DNA from: Bacillus aquiflavi
GTDB taxonomy: Bacteria > Bacillota > Bacilli > Bacillales > Cytobacillaceae
NCBI RefSeq assembly: GCF_019915265.1
Contig: NZ_CP082780.1
Coordinates: 2,728,001-2,792,000, forward strand
DNA: 64,000 nucleotides
Reading direction: 5' to 3'
In this document: positions 1 to 8,565 of the stretch, in pieces
How the letters are laid out: each line of letters starts with the position of its first letter
Position numbering within the stretch: the stretch's first letter is position 1
The notes under the pieces: model-generated
Database searches by the model: none
The model's input: only the letters and a program-made list of their open reading frames with translations
What the model was told of the DNA's origin: nothing
Program-made: the position numbers and the translations under genes

Positions 1-1189
1 AGCGTTGCTCATTAATTCCTTGTAAAATGGCTGCAGTGACCGAAAAGAATGCAAATAAGATGGCAACCGGAGCATAAACTTGCAACACATCTGCCCCTAA
101 TTGATTATGACCATAAAACACTGTATAGGTCGGTTCTGCCAATAGTGAAATTCCTACAACAGCAGGGAGCGTTAAAAATAATACAACTTGAAATGTTTGG
201 TTAAGCTGACTCGTCATGCTTTGCCGGTCTCTTTCTGTAAACGCTTTTGTTACACTTGGAATGAGCGTTAACGAAAATGCAGTTGCCAATGAAACAGGGA
301 TGATCACAAGCTTATGTGTGTCAAAATTAATAATCCCTAAACTCGTATCCGATTGTGCCGCTAATCCAATGGCTGACATTGCACGGTTAAAGGTAAATTG
401 ATCAATCAATTGAAAGAGCGGATTAGCTATTCCAACAATGACAAATGGAATAGAATACTGGATGATTTCCCAATAAATATCTTTTAAAGAAATGTCCATT
501 GTCCCTTTATCTTTTTTTAACAGTTGATCAAAATAAGGCTTTCGCTTAAGCCAGTACCAGATAAGCACAATAAGGCCGCCAGCAGCTCCAATAAATGCTG
601 CAAACGTTGCGACACTAATCGCTGATACGATATCTCCGTCCATGATCTTTAAAACAACAAACGCACCAATGAGGACGAATCCAATTCGAATAATTTGCTC
701 AACAACTTGCGAAACAGCCGAAGGACCCATCGATTCATGCCCTTGAAAAAAGCCGCGAATTAAACTCATAACTGGAACAAGTATTAACGCAAAACTAACC
801 GATCGAATGACCGTTACTACATCTTCAACTTTTGTCGTTTGATCTGTATCAACTATTATTTCCGGTGCTACAATAGGTGCGAGCATGTATAAAACGAGAA
901 ATGAAACTACCCCGGTAATAGTCATTATGAGCAATCCAGATTTAAACAACTTTCTGCCAACTGCATATTCGCCTAGTGTATTATATTTTGAAATATACTT
1001 CGAGACAGCTAAAGGAACACCCGCGGTTGCGATGCTAATAAAAATCGTATATGGAACATAAGCATATGTATATAACACAGCATCTCCGACAAGCGCTTTA
1101 AACGGTATAACATAAAAGAGTCCTAGTATTTTTGAAATAATCGTGGCTAACGTTAATATAAACGTTCCTCTTAACAACTTTGAAGACAT
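1..1189 (-). CDS. murJ: Lipid II flippase MurJ/YtgP, MATE-like polytopic membrane protein (partial)
   Basis: About 396 N-terminal codons are visible; the gene runs off the left edge. The start is the ATG ending at 1189, preceded by an AGGATGGG ribosome-binding site. The protein begins MSSKLLRGTFILTLATIISK and continues as alternating hydrophobic segments, with the family-typical run VPLAVSKYISKYN near residue 60 and RGFFQGHESMGPSAVSQ near residue 130. This matches the polysaccharide biosynthesis/MOP-superfamily YtgP proteins. The B. subtilis protein is known to act as a MurJ-type flippase moving lipid II across the membrane for peptidoglycan synthesis, redundantly with Amj. The divergent neighbour ytfP is also next to it in B. 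subtilis, which supports the assignment. No defect is visible in the portion present. Confidence 0.9.
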   Translation of the reverse strand, partial: MSSKLLRGTFILTLATIISKILGLFYVIPFKALVGDAVLYTYAYVPYTIFISIATAGVPLAVSKYISKYNTLGEYAVGRKLFKSGLLIMTITGVVSFLVLYMLAPIVAPEIIVDTDQTTKVEDVVTVIRSVSFALILVPVMSLIRGFFQGHESMGPSAVSQVVEQIIRIGFVLIGAFVVLKIMDGDIVSAISVATFAAFIGAAGGLIVLIWYWLKRKPYFDQLLKKDKGTMDISLKDIYWEIIQYSIPFVIVGIANPLFQLIDQFTFNRAMSAIGLAAQSDTSLGIINFDTHKLVIIPVSLATAFSLTLIPSVTKAFTERDRQSMTSQLNQTFQVVLFLTLPAVVGISLLAEPTYTVFYGHNQLGADVLQVYAPVAILFAFFSVTAAILQGINEQR

Positions 1190-1462
1190 CTAGATCCCAT
1201 CCTAAACAAAATTCCCCAACTTTTTTATTTTACTATTTGTAGTTTACCGCTAAATAACGTATTGTGCCACCTTCTTTATTCTTATAAAAACACTTATTTT
1301 CTTTTGTAATGAAAGAAAGATGGTCTATAATCAAATTAGTTTCCAAAGAAAAGCGTTCAGAACAATAAAAACAAAGGAATAAATAATAAATTTGGTGAAA
1401 AGCTTTCAGCTTACTAATCGACAACTATTTTCTATAATAAAAAAATTAAAGTTGGTGGTTTT

Positions 1463-2734
1463 ATGATATATGATGTAATCGTTGTTGGCGGGGGGCCTTC
1501 AGGCTTAATGGCAGCAATCGGGGCAGCAGAAAAAGGAGCAAAAGTCTTACTCGTCGATAAAGGGGATAAGCTTGGCCGTAAACTTGCAATTTCAGGCGGT
1601 GGTCGCTGTAATGTGACGAACCGATTGCCTGTTGATGAGATCATTAAACACATTCCAGGAAACGGTCGATTTTTATACAGCGCTTTTTCAATCTTTAATA
1701 ACGAAGATATTATTTACTTTTTTGAAAAAATTGGCATCAAATTAAAAGAAGAAGACCACGGGAGAATGTTCCCTGCTACAGACAAGGCTCAGTCGGTCGT
1801 AGATGCTTTATTAAACCAATTAAATGATTTAAGCGTAACGATTTGGACAAACAGCCCTGTCAAAACAATCGACTTTGCTAGTAAACAAATAAAGTCGGTC
1901 ATACTTAAAGACAAACAAATAGTGAACACATCAGCACTCGTTATTGCCGTCGGTGGTAAATCTGTTCCGCATAGCGGATCAACAGGCGACGGCTATGCAT
2001 GGGCAAAAAAAGCTGGCCATACGATTACCGATTTATTTCCGACAGAAGTCCCGCTTACTTCAGCAGAAACATTTATTCAAGATAGAAGGTTACAAGGCTT
2101 GTCATTAAGAAATATCGCTTTATCTGTTCTTAACCAAAAAGGAAAAATACTTGTTACTCACAAAATGGATATGATTTTCACTCATTTTGGTATCAGTGGC
2201 CCCGCCGTTCTTCGTTGTAGCCAATTTGTCGTGAAAGAAATGAAAAAACGAAAGCTTTCAGAAGTTGTAATGAGCCTTGATTCCTTGCCTAACATGAATG
2301 AAGAACAACTGTTTAAAAAAATGATTCTACTGATGAAAGCAGAGCCAAAAAAAGGAATGAAAAATTTATTAAAAGGACTTCTTCCAGAACGTTATTTATT
2401 ATTTTTACTAGAAGAAAATCAAATCGATCCTTTAATGAAAGGAAGCGCGATTTCTCACGATAAACTCCGAAAATTTGCACAAAGCTGTAAACAATTTAAG
2501 TTTAAAGTGAATGGAACGTTACCAATAGAAAAGGCATTTGTCACTGGTGGCGGTGTATCAATAAAAGAAATTCAACCACAAACAATGGAATCAAAATTAG
2601 TAGCAGGACTGTATTTTTGTGGTGAAATATTAGATATTCATGGTTATACAGGCGGCTTCAATATTACATCTGCCCTTGTCACTGGCCATCTTGCTGGGGT
2701 GAATGCTGCACATTATGCATTAACTAGCTGCTAA
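1463..2734 (+). CDS. ytfP: YtfP, HI0933-family FAD/NAD(P)-binding flavoprotein
   Basis: 423 residues, normal for the family. The N-terminus has the dinucleotide-binding loop [10 protein letters not shown] (about residues 9-18). It is followed by the HI0933-family signature GGGRCNVTN near residue 47 and a C-terminal FAD-contact segment [16 protein letters not shown]. These are features of the NAD(P)/FAD-dependent oxidoreductases of the BaiN/RdsA group; the physiological substrate of YtfP is not established. The ATG at 1463 has only a weak GGTGG ribosome-binding site. It is divergent from murJ with a 273-bp gap that contains a TATAAT-like element around 1433. The gene appears intact. Confidence 0.88.
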   Translation: MIYDVIVVGGGPSGLMAAIGAAEKGAKVLLVDKGDKLGRKLAISGGGRCNVTNRLPVDEIIKHIPGNGRFLYSAFSIFNNEDIIYFFEKIGIKLKEEDHGRMFPATDKAQSVVDALLNQLNDLSVTIWTNSPVKTIDFASKQIKSVILKDKQIVNTSALVIAVGGKSVPHSGSTGDGYAWAKKAGHTITDLFPTEVPLTSAETFIQDRRLQGLSLRNIALSVLNQKGKILVTHKMDMIFTHFGISGPAVLRCSQFVVKEMKKRKLSEVVMSLDSLPNMNEEQLFKKMILLMKAEPKKGMKNLLKGLLPERYLLFLLEENQIDPLMKGSAISHDKLRKFAQSCKQFKFKVNGTLPIEKAFVTGGGVSIKEIQPQTMESKLVAGLYFCGEILDIHGYTGGFNITSALVTGHLAGVNAAHYALTSC

Positions 2735-2866
2735 TGGTATTCACGTGTTGTTTGTTTCATATCGGAGCTTTTAATCTTTATTTTTAGCTTATTCGTTCTC
2801 GCAATATGAAACGAAAAAGAAAGTCCGCTTTCTCCTTCGTTCCGATATCGTCTTTATGAACAAATA

Positions 2867-3211
2867 TTATCGTGAAGTTTCTATCGGAACGAGCTCTGTT
2901 TCATATTGATATTCTTGGTTCACTGTATCTTGAAGCTGTTGTTGAAAATAACGAATTAACTGTGACATTTTCGCTTCATTCGAACTATGCAACGAGAGCA
3001 TCATTTCTTTTTCGTCGTAAAGACGAGCGGTAAATTCCTGACGAAACTTGCCTTTGAACCCAGATGACTTTGTCGTGTATCCTTTATTAAAAAAATGATC
3101 ATTTTGATTTTCGATTGCTGACAAATAATTTTTTAATGCTTTTTCAGCATCCATGACAGACTCTTCAACAAAGTGATGTAATTGTAACTGGACAAAACCT
3201 CGATTCACCAT
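2867..3211 (-). CDS. Small hypothetical protein of the lipase-like module
   Basis: 114 residues, mostly charged and apparently helical, with no signal peptide or membrane segment. I do not recognise the family. It lies downstream of the lipase-like gene on the same strand with only a 13-base gap, so it is probably the last gene of that operon. By position it could be a partner or chaperone for the upstream product, but that is inference from context only. A 132-bp gap separates it from ytfP, which converges on it. Confidence 0.6.
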   Translation of the reverse strand: MVNRGFVQLQLHHFVEESVMDAEKALKNYLSAIENQNDHFFNKGYTTKSSGFKGKFRQEFTARLYDEKEMMLSLHSSNEAKMSQLIRYFQQQLQDTVNQEYQYETELVPIETSR

Positions 3212-3224
3212 GACTGTCTTCTTT

Positions 3225-4834
3225 CTAAATGGGTATCAAATAATAGGGCAATACGCTCATCTGTTTCCGCCAACTTTTTTTAATTCCGTCTTTATATTTT
3301 TCTAAAAACTCTTTTTGGCGATTCGTTTCTAACCGAATCCCTGCAATCACTTCATCAAAAAGCATCGTAATATTTGGTGCAAGCTGTGGTCTTGGACGAT
3401 CTAAAAAGCGAAAATTCGAATATTTTACATGATATTGCACATCGACCGTATAGCGGTCAGATGATGATAAAAATGCTTCTGGATTCTCTTCAATTTCAGC
3501 CACTGCTGTGTTGTATATGTCACATGTCTTTGATAACTTTCGACAATATACGTTTGAAAGACACGTTCCATTGCTGGAATTGTTTCCTCTTTTCCAAACA
3601 AAAGCGAATAACCTTCGCTATAAAAGCGATAGGCAGCATCAAGGTTAATCTCAATTTCTCCGCCATCAATATCCGCCACTTTTATCATTAGCTCGTTGTT
3701 CACAATTTTTTGCTGCGATTGTTTCGCGATTTGTGCAATCACGACATCCATTGCATGACCTGTCAAATCGATTCCTTCAAAGTCATCAATTAAATGACCA
3801 ATCCTTCGCTCAAAATCATTATGGAATAATGATGGAAGAGCTGCCGCAACGAAGCCTGATTTTGCGAAGAATGCTATTTCAGGATAAGATAAACCTTTCA
3901 CTTGATTCGCCCGATCTAGTATAGACACAATCATTCCCGTTAAATCCGGATACTTGGCGGCTAAGTCTACTGGTCTGCCTACTTTCGAATCAGAATCAAA
4001 TGTAACGACATTCATCTTATTCGTTAACCGATAAGCATAAGGAAGCGTTAAATTCGTTAACAAATCTTCCTCATTTCGATAGTAAGTGATTTTACTAGCA
4101 TAGCTGCCTAGCTCTTTGTCGAGAATTGAATATAATTCAGATGGTTTAATTTTGTAAATATCGTGTTCGTCGGCTAAAATACCATATTTATCCTCTATAA
4201 TTTTTCTTATTTTATCATGCATTCTAACGATAGTGTAAATATTCATTGGGGCATCGTTATACACATTTACATCTGTAAACAAATCCCCGCTCGTCACCAT
4301 TAATGTTTGCCCTTGATTTCCGCCTAACGAATGAGCATCTAAAAAGAAAACTGGTTTAGTTAGTAAATTTTTTTCATTTACTTTTTGAATCACTTTGTCT
4401 TTAAAATCTTGATTATCCTCAATTTGCGATTGATCGTCACCTAACAGCACTTCATAAGCGTCTGTATATATATCTTCATTTCCGCTAAAAACTATTTCTT
4501 TTAAATTTTCAGGATTTTGTTTATAATTCTTTAACGTTTTAAACCATTTTTCGCCTAATTCCGCAAATTTACTTAAGTCCCCTTCTGTACCGCGGTTTAT
4601 AACATAAACTTCATTAATCGCTTGCTTGTCATCAAAAAAGTGGATTGCCGTCCCGTTAAAGCCAGACTCTTCGCCAATTTGCAATTTATCTGAATGAATA
4701 ATCTCAAATGGCGGCGGCAATTGTCCGTACTCTTCAATATAAAACTTTTCCACTGTTTCTTTCGTTAAACCATCATATTCCGCACTCGTTAATCTCGCCC
4801 GAACGAGTTCACCTAATACGCCTTCCTGCTTCAT
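3225..4834 (-). pseudogene. Lipase-like alpha/beta hydrolase with frameshift near 3505 (or two overlapping genes)
   Basis: The main frame runs from the ATG ending at 4834 (GAGGTGG ribosome-binding site) to 3425, 469 residues. The N-terminal half is lipase-like: VYVINRGTEGD near residue 75 resembles the oxyanion strand of class-3 lipases, and FLDAHSLGGNQGQ near residue 170 is a nucleophile elbow (A-H-S-L-G-G). After residue about 437 the main frame turns into basic, unrelated sequence. From 3503 downward the next frame carries an acidic, protein-like stretch (AEIEENPEAFLSSSDRY) ending at 3225, so one base is probably missing near 3505-3520. The restored protein would be about 530 residues with a long C-terminal region after the hydrolase. 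It may match a DUF6792-type family. It is immediately downstream of the membrane-anchored paralogue at 4853 (18-bp gap). A separate GTG-started gene at 3503 is the alternative. Confidence 0.65.
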
Positions 4835-4852
4835 TTATTCCACCTCGCCAAC

Positions 4853-5542
4853 TTACTTAAATTGAATACTTTCAAGCATTTTTAATGCCATTGCTTTTTC
4901 TTTATCAAAGTCAATTTCACATTTTTCACTGCTATCAAAACATTTTTGTCTTAAATTGAAATAGAGCGATTGTTTTGAATGATTATCTGTAATAAATCCA
5001 TATAAGAAAAAATTTGTATTTATATTGCCACCCTCAGCTTCATAATTATCAATATTTTCCGCATAGTAAACTGTTTTGTTGTCATCTTTTATCTTTTCAA
5101 TTTTCGTATCACTTGGAGCATTTATTTTTTTTAACATATTCCTTAATCTACTATCAACAATTACATTTCCATCTGGTTTTAAAAAAAGTTTAATTCCTTT
5201 AAGGAATTTATCTTTTTTCAAATGAGTATCACCTAAGCGAAGATATATATTTTCTGTATTTATATCCCCTGATCCTCTCCCTTTTTTACGATAATATGAT
5301 TCTTTTTCAATCACATAATTTGATGGAAATATCATCGTATATTTTCCCGTTCCTGATTCAAATAAGTGAAAGCCTTCTGGTGCTTCGCCGTCTTTTAATA
5401 AAAACTCACGCGTAAATTGATCTTGAAACGCGGGTGTATCTGGTGTTGTCCATTTGTTCACAGCAAAAATCACTCCTATCATAATGAAGCTAACAATGAT
5501 TAATGAGAGGATTATTTTTCGTGTTGTCCACGTAAATGCCAT
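4853..5542 (-). CDS. Membrane-anchored hypothetical protein, tandem copy 1 (intact)
   Basis: 229 residues. The start is the ATG ending at 5542 with a strong AAGGAGTGG site. Residues about 10-30 form one transmembrane anchor after a short positively charged N-terminus (TTRK), so the remaining ~195 residues should face outside. There is no lipobox cysteine. The exported domain contains LFESGTGKYTMIFPSNYVIE and ends in FDKEKAMALKMLESIQFK; Cys residues in QKCFDSSEKCEID could pair. Two further copies lie upstream. The stop codon abuts the ribosome-binding site of the lipase-like gene, so the two are probably cotranscribed. I do not know the family; the organisation suggests an immunity or binding partner for the hydrolase (inference). 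Confidence 0.75.
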   Translation of the reverse strand: MAFTWTTRKIILSLIIVSFIMIGVIFAVNKWTTPDTPAFQDQFTREFLLKDGEAPEGFHLFESGTGKYTMIFPSNYVIEKESYYRKKGRGSGDINTENIYLRLGDTHLKKDKFLKGIKLFLKPDGNVIVDSRLRNMLKKINAPSDTKIEKIKDDNKTVYYAENIDNYEAEGGNINTNFFLYGFITDNHSKQSLYFNLRQKCFDSSEKCEIDFDKEKAMALKMLESIQFK

Positions 5543-5613
5543 CGTGCCACTCCTTGCTTGAAAAAAGTTGATTGATAAACAATATCAAAATAATAATCTT
5601 ACATAATAGTTTT

Positions 5614-5642
5614 AATATAACAAATGGATTAATATGTTACAA
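5614..5642 (-). promoter_or_regulatory. Predicted sigma-A promoter of copy 1
   Basis: Reading the minus strand, TTGTAA and TATATT are separated by 17 bases, about 70 bp upstream of the ribosome-binding site. A nearly identical element precedes copy 2. Confidence 0.5.
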
Positions 5643-5683
5643 GATGGTTTATGTATCATTTAATGTCAGATCATCTCATTATT

Positions 5684-6381
5684 TTACTTAAATTGAATAC
5701 TTTCAAGCATTTTTAATGCCATCGCTTTTTCTTTATCAAAGTCAATTTCACATTTTTTCTCGTTACTGTAGAAACATTTATGTCTTAAATCAAAATAAAG
5801 TGCTTGTTTTGAACGGTTATCTGTAATAAACCCATACAAGTAAAAAGATGTATCTGTACTGCCATCTTCGAATGTATAATCATCAATATTTTCCGCATAA
5901 TATACCGTTTTGTTGTCATCCTTTATCGTTTCAATTTTCGTATCACTTGGAGCATTTATTTGTTCTAACAGGATTTTCAAATCGGCGTCTATTAATACAT
6001 TTCCATCTGGTTTTAAAAAGAGATTAATTCCTTTAATTTTTGTTGATTTTTTTTTCGGGTGAATACCGTCCTGATGAAGATACACATTCTCTGTATTGAT
6101 AACCCCTGAACTTCGGCCTTTTTTACGATAATAAGATGATTCTTCAACGACATAATTAGTTGGAAATATCATCGTATATTTTCCCGTTCCTGATTCAAAT
6201 AAGTGAAAGCCTTCTGGTGCTTCGCCGTCTTTTAATAAAAAAACTCACGCGTAAATTGATCTTGAAACGCGGGTGTATCTGGTGTTGTCCATTTGTTCAC
6301 AGCAAAAATCACTCCTATCATAATGAAGCTAACAATGATTAATGAGAGGATTATTTTTCGTGTTGTCCACGTAAATGCCAT
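5684..6381 (-). pseudogene. Membrane-anchored hypothetical protein, tandem copy 2, frameshifted
   Basis: The same protein as the neighbouring copy 1. The start codon ending at 6381, the anchor and the upstream region are almost base-for-base identical to copy 1. At 6237-6243 there are seven A residues where copy 1 has five, a two-base insertion in the codons for the FLLKDGEAP segment. The signal-anchor part is thus out of frame with the 162-residue remainder (5684-6172). The downstream frame is otherwise open, so the lesion is recent, reversible by slippage, or a sequence error. It ends in the same KMLESIQFK tail as the other copies. Confidence 0.75.
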
Positions 6382-6452
6382 CGTGCCACTCCTTGCTTGA
6401 AAAAAGTTGATTGATAAACAATATCAAAATAATAATCTTACATAATAGGTTT

Positions 6453-6481
6453 AATATAACAAATGGATTAATATGTTACAA
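6453..6481 (-). promoter_or_regulatory. Predicted promoter of copy 2
   Basis: Duplicate of the copy 1 promoter: TTGTAA, 17 bases, TATATT on the minus strand, inside the long near-identical block. Confidence 0.45.
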
Positions 6482-6523
6482 GATGGTTTATGTATCATTT
6501 TAATGTCAGATCATCTCATTATT

Positions 6524-7144
6524 TTACTTAAATTGAACACTTTCAAGCATTTTTAATGCCATCGCTTTTTCTTTATCAAAGTCAATTTCACATTTTTCAT
6601 TGCTATCAAAACATTTTTGTCTTAAATTAAAATAAAGTGCTTGTTTTGAACGGTTATCTGTAATAAGCCCGTATAAGAAAAAGGTTGTATTGATACTGCC
6701 ATCTTCAGCTTCATAGTCACTAATATTTTCCGCATAATATACCGTTTTGTTGTCATCCTTTATCGTTTCAATTTTCGTATCACTTGGAGCATTTATTTTT
6801 TTTAACATCACTCTTAAAGCTGCATCGACTAATACATTTCCATCTGGTTTTAAAAACAGATTAATTCCTTTAATTTGTTGATTTTTTTTCGGATGAACAC
6901 CGTCCTGATGAAGATATACATTCTCTGTATTGATAACCCCTGAACCCCGGCCTTTTTTACGATAATAAGATGATTCTTCAACGACATAGTTAGCTGGAAA
7001 TATCATCGTATATTTTCCCGTTCCTGATTCAAATAAATGAAAGCCTTCTGGTGCTTCGCCGTCTTTTAAAAAAAACTCACGCGTAAATTCATCTTGATAC
7101 GCGGGTGTATCTGGTGTTGTCCATTTGTTCACAGCAAAAATCAC
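6524..7144 (-). CDS. Membrane-anchored hypothetical protein, tandem copy 3, N-terminally truncated
   Basis: 206 residues from a GTG (IFAVNKWTTPDTP...). Sequence similarity to copies 1 and 2 stops abruptly about 20 bp upstream of this GTG, in the middle of the transmembrane anchor. The first ~20 residues, ribosome-binding site and promoter of the family are missing. The exported domain is intact and in frame: at the site where copy 2 carries its insertion, copy 3 has the same length as copy 1. Without an anchor the product, if made, would not be exported. It may be a relic left by recombination between repeats. Confidence 0.6.
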   Translation of the reverse strand: MIFAVNKWTTPDTPAYQDEFTREFFLKDGEAPEGFHLFESGTGKYTMIFPANYVVEESSYYRKKGRGSGVINTENVYLHQDGVHPKKNQQIKGINLFLKPDGNVLVDAALRVMLKKINAPSDTKIETIKDDNKTVYYAENISDYEAEDGSINTTFFLYGLITDNRSKQALYFNLRQKCFDSNEKCEIDFDKEKAMALKMLESVQFK

Positions 7145-7521
7145 TCCTATTATAATGAAGCTAATGGAAGAGCTATTACAAATCCAAAGAGAACTACAAT
7201 CTACGTTTTTATAGCATTAGCGATTACCACTTATTACTTGGAGTTTTCTATTGGAACGAGCTTGTTTCACGCTTAGTTAGATGTAAAAATGGGGAAAAAA
7301 ACAAAAATAAAAGTGCTGCAATTAATTGCACCTCTCATCGTACCTTTTTTATCTATTGACGTTACCCCCAATGATTAAATTGCTTTTTCCGTCTTTACCT
7401 AACCTTTTTCTCCGATTTTTTACTATTTTGACTTATGCAAAATATCGATCCACCATCATGCTGCTCCTTGTTTAAAAATCATCTTTTTTTGACCCCATAT
7501 ATTCCTTTTCATTCATATTCA
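7145..7521. other. Gene-free stretch upstream of the tandem copies
   Basis: Similarity to the repeat unit ends near 7165. On the minus strand a short open stretch reading VVLFGFVIALPLASL looks like a fragment of a hydrophobic protein fused to the break, but it has no start and soon meets stops. A short GTGC...GCAC hairpin lies near 7312-7331. Nothing else is visible. Confidence 0.5.
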
Positions 7522-7758
7522 TCAAACTACCTTTTGCGTATTCTTTTTATTTCGACCCTCTAAGGAACGTTCATTTTCAAAAAAAATGGTCCATTCGCAA
7601 TCAAAAAAGTTCGCAATTCGCTTTGCTACTGGAACTGTCGGCGTTTTTGTTCCATTTTCTATATGTGTGTAGTAGCTTCTTGAAATTTTACATTGTTCTG
7701 CAATATCTTCTTGGGTTAATGACTTGTTTATTCGAATTTTTTTCATCCAAGCTCTCAA
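7522..7758 (-). CDS. XRE-family helix-turn-helix regulator
   Basis: 78 residues, starting at TTG (7758) seven bases after a GGAGGTG site; longer readings of the frame only run through the promoter. A Cro/C1-type HTH covers residues about 10-60: the helix SLTEDIA-like segment (SLTQEDIAEQCKISRSYY) followed by THIENGTKTPTVPVAKRIA. It is a single-domain DNA-binding protein like phage or mobile-element repressors. It is divergent from a second XRE gene. Its promoter contains a palindrome exactly between the -35 and -10 boxes, which suggests autorepression (inference). Confidence 0.85.
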   Translation of the reverse strand: MRAWMKKIRINKSLTQEDIAEQCKISRSYYTHIENGTKTPTVPVAKRIANFFDCEWTIFFENERSLEGRNKKNTQKVV

Positions 7759-7804
7759 GATGCCCACCTCCGGTTTGTTCTCTAAAGTAACGTAATCTAC
7801 TTTT

Positions 7805-7833
7805 ATTATAAGTTCCCTATAGGGACTCGTCAA
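7805..7833 (-). promoter_or_regulatory. Sigma-A promoter with palindromic operator in the spacer
   Basis: On the minus strand TTGACG and TATAAT are separated by exactly 17 bases. The spacer AGTCCCTATAGGGAACT is a near-perfect palindrome, positioned to drive the XRE gene ending at 7522. Steric repression by the encoded HTH protein is the simplest reading. Confidence 0.7.
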
Positions 7834-7972
7834 TATCAAACGATGCTTTATGGAGCTTTTTTTGAAAGTTTCTCTCAGTAACATTACAATATGTATAAGC
7901 GAAATCTTAATGCAGGAGTTCGCTAACTGTTGGTTAGTGTAAAGCCTCTTGCGTATAGAATGGTGTGATAAC

Positions 7973-8343
7973 ATGGATATATTAGCGAAACGTTTAAAAG
8001 CACTTCGAGCGGAAGCAAAGGCAAAAGATAAACGATTCACACAAGAATATGTTGGCAAATTAATTGGTGTGTTGCACGTACAACATATACCGCCTATGAA
8101 AACGGCACAAAAGAACCATCGCTTGAAACAGTGAATAAACTCGCTGATATTTTTAACGTAACAACTGATTATTTACAAGGGCGAACTGATATAAGAAACT
8201 TTCAACAAATAAACGAAGAAAAAGCAAAGTTTATTATAAACGACCCAGAATTAAAACGCTGGTACAATGAACTTCCCGAAATCGGTGAAGAAGAATTGAA
8301 AAAGCTGCATAAGGTTTGGAAAATTTTAAAAAACGAAGAATAA
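7973..8343 (+). pseudogene. XRE-family regulator, frameshifted within the HTH
   Basis: Begins at ATG 7973 (MDILAKRLKALRAEAKA). The first frame reads RFTQEYVGKLIGV, helix 1-2 of a Cro/C1 HTH. Near 8068 the coding sense moves to the +1 frame, which reads ARTTYTAYENGTKEPSLETV and continues into NKLADIFNVTTDYLQGRTD and an acidic tail to 8343. A single missing base around GGTGTGTTGCACG explains this. The break removes the recognition helix, so the protein cannot bind DNA normally unless the sequence is wrong. Restored length is about 123 residues, similar to YqaE/SinR-like phage regulators. It is divergent from the intact XRE gene; a strong terminator follows. Confidence 0.75.
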
Positions 8344-8355
8344 GTTGCGTTCATA

Positions 8356-8390
8356 AAAAGGACATGATCCTGTGGCGATCATGTCCTTTT
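8356..8390. terminator. Rho-independent terminator, bidirectional
   Basis: A perfect 14-bp stem (AAAAGGACATGATC pairing with GATCATGTCCTTTT) with a 7-base loop and A/T runs on both sides. Confidence 0.9.
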
Positions 8391-8565
8391 ATTTTCTAAT
8401 TAAACTTTTTCTTCGTTCTTAAACATATTTAGAAATAAAAATCGATACGTAATAAAAGTAAACAGTATAACAAAGCCAAAAATAGATTATATTTTTAATA
8501 AATATTACTTCTCTTCTAGGAAAAATGATGTATTTTTTATCCAAAGGGAGATTTGATTCTTTAGA

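Noticed and set aside
3225-3503. Programmed frameshift in the lipase-like gene
   Set aside because: The junction CACAGCAGTGGC has no slippery heptamer or downstream structure, so a mutation, sequence error or separate GTG-started gene is more likely.
7522-8058. 178-residue reading of the XRE gene
   Set aside because: The extension runs through the TTGACG/TATAAT promoter and the divergent gene; TTG 7758 has a strong ribosome-binding site.
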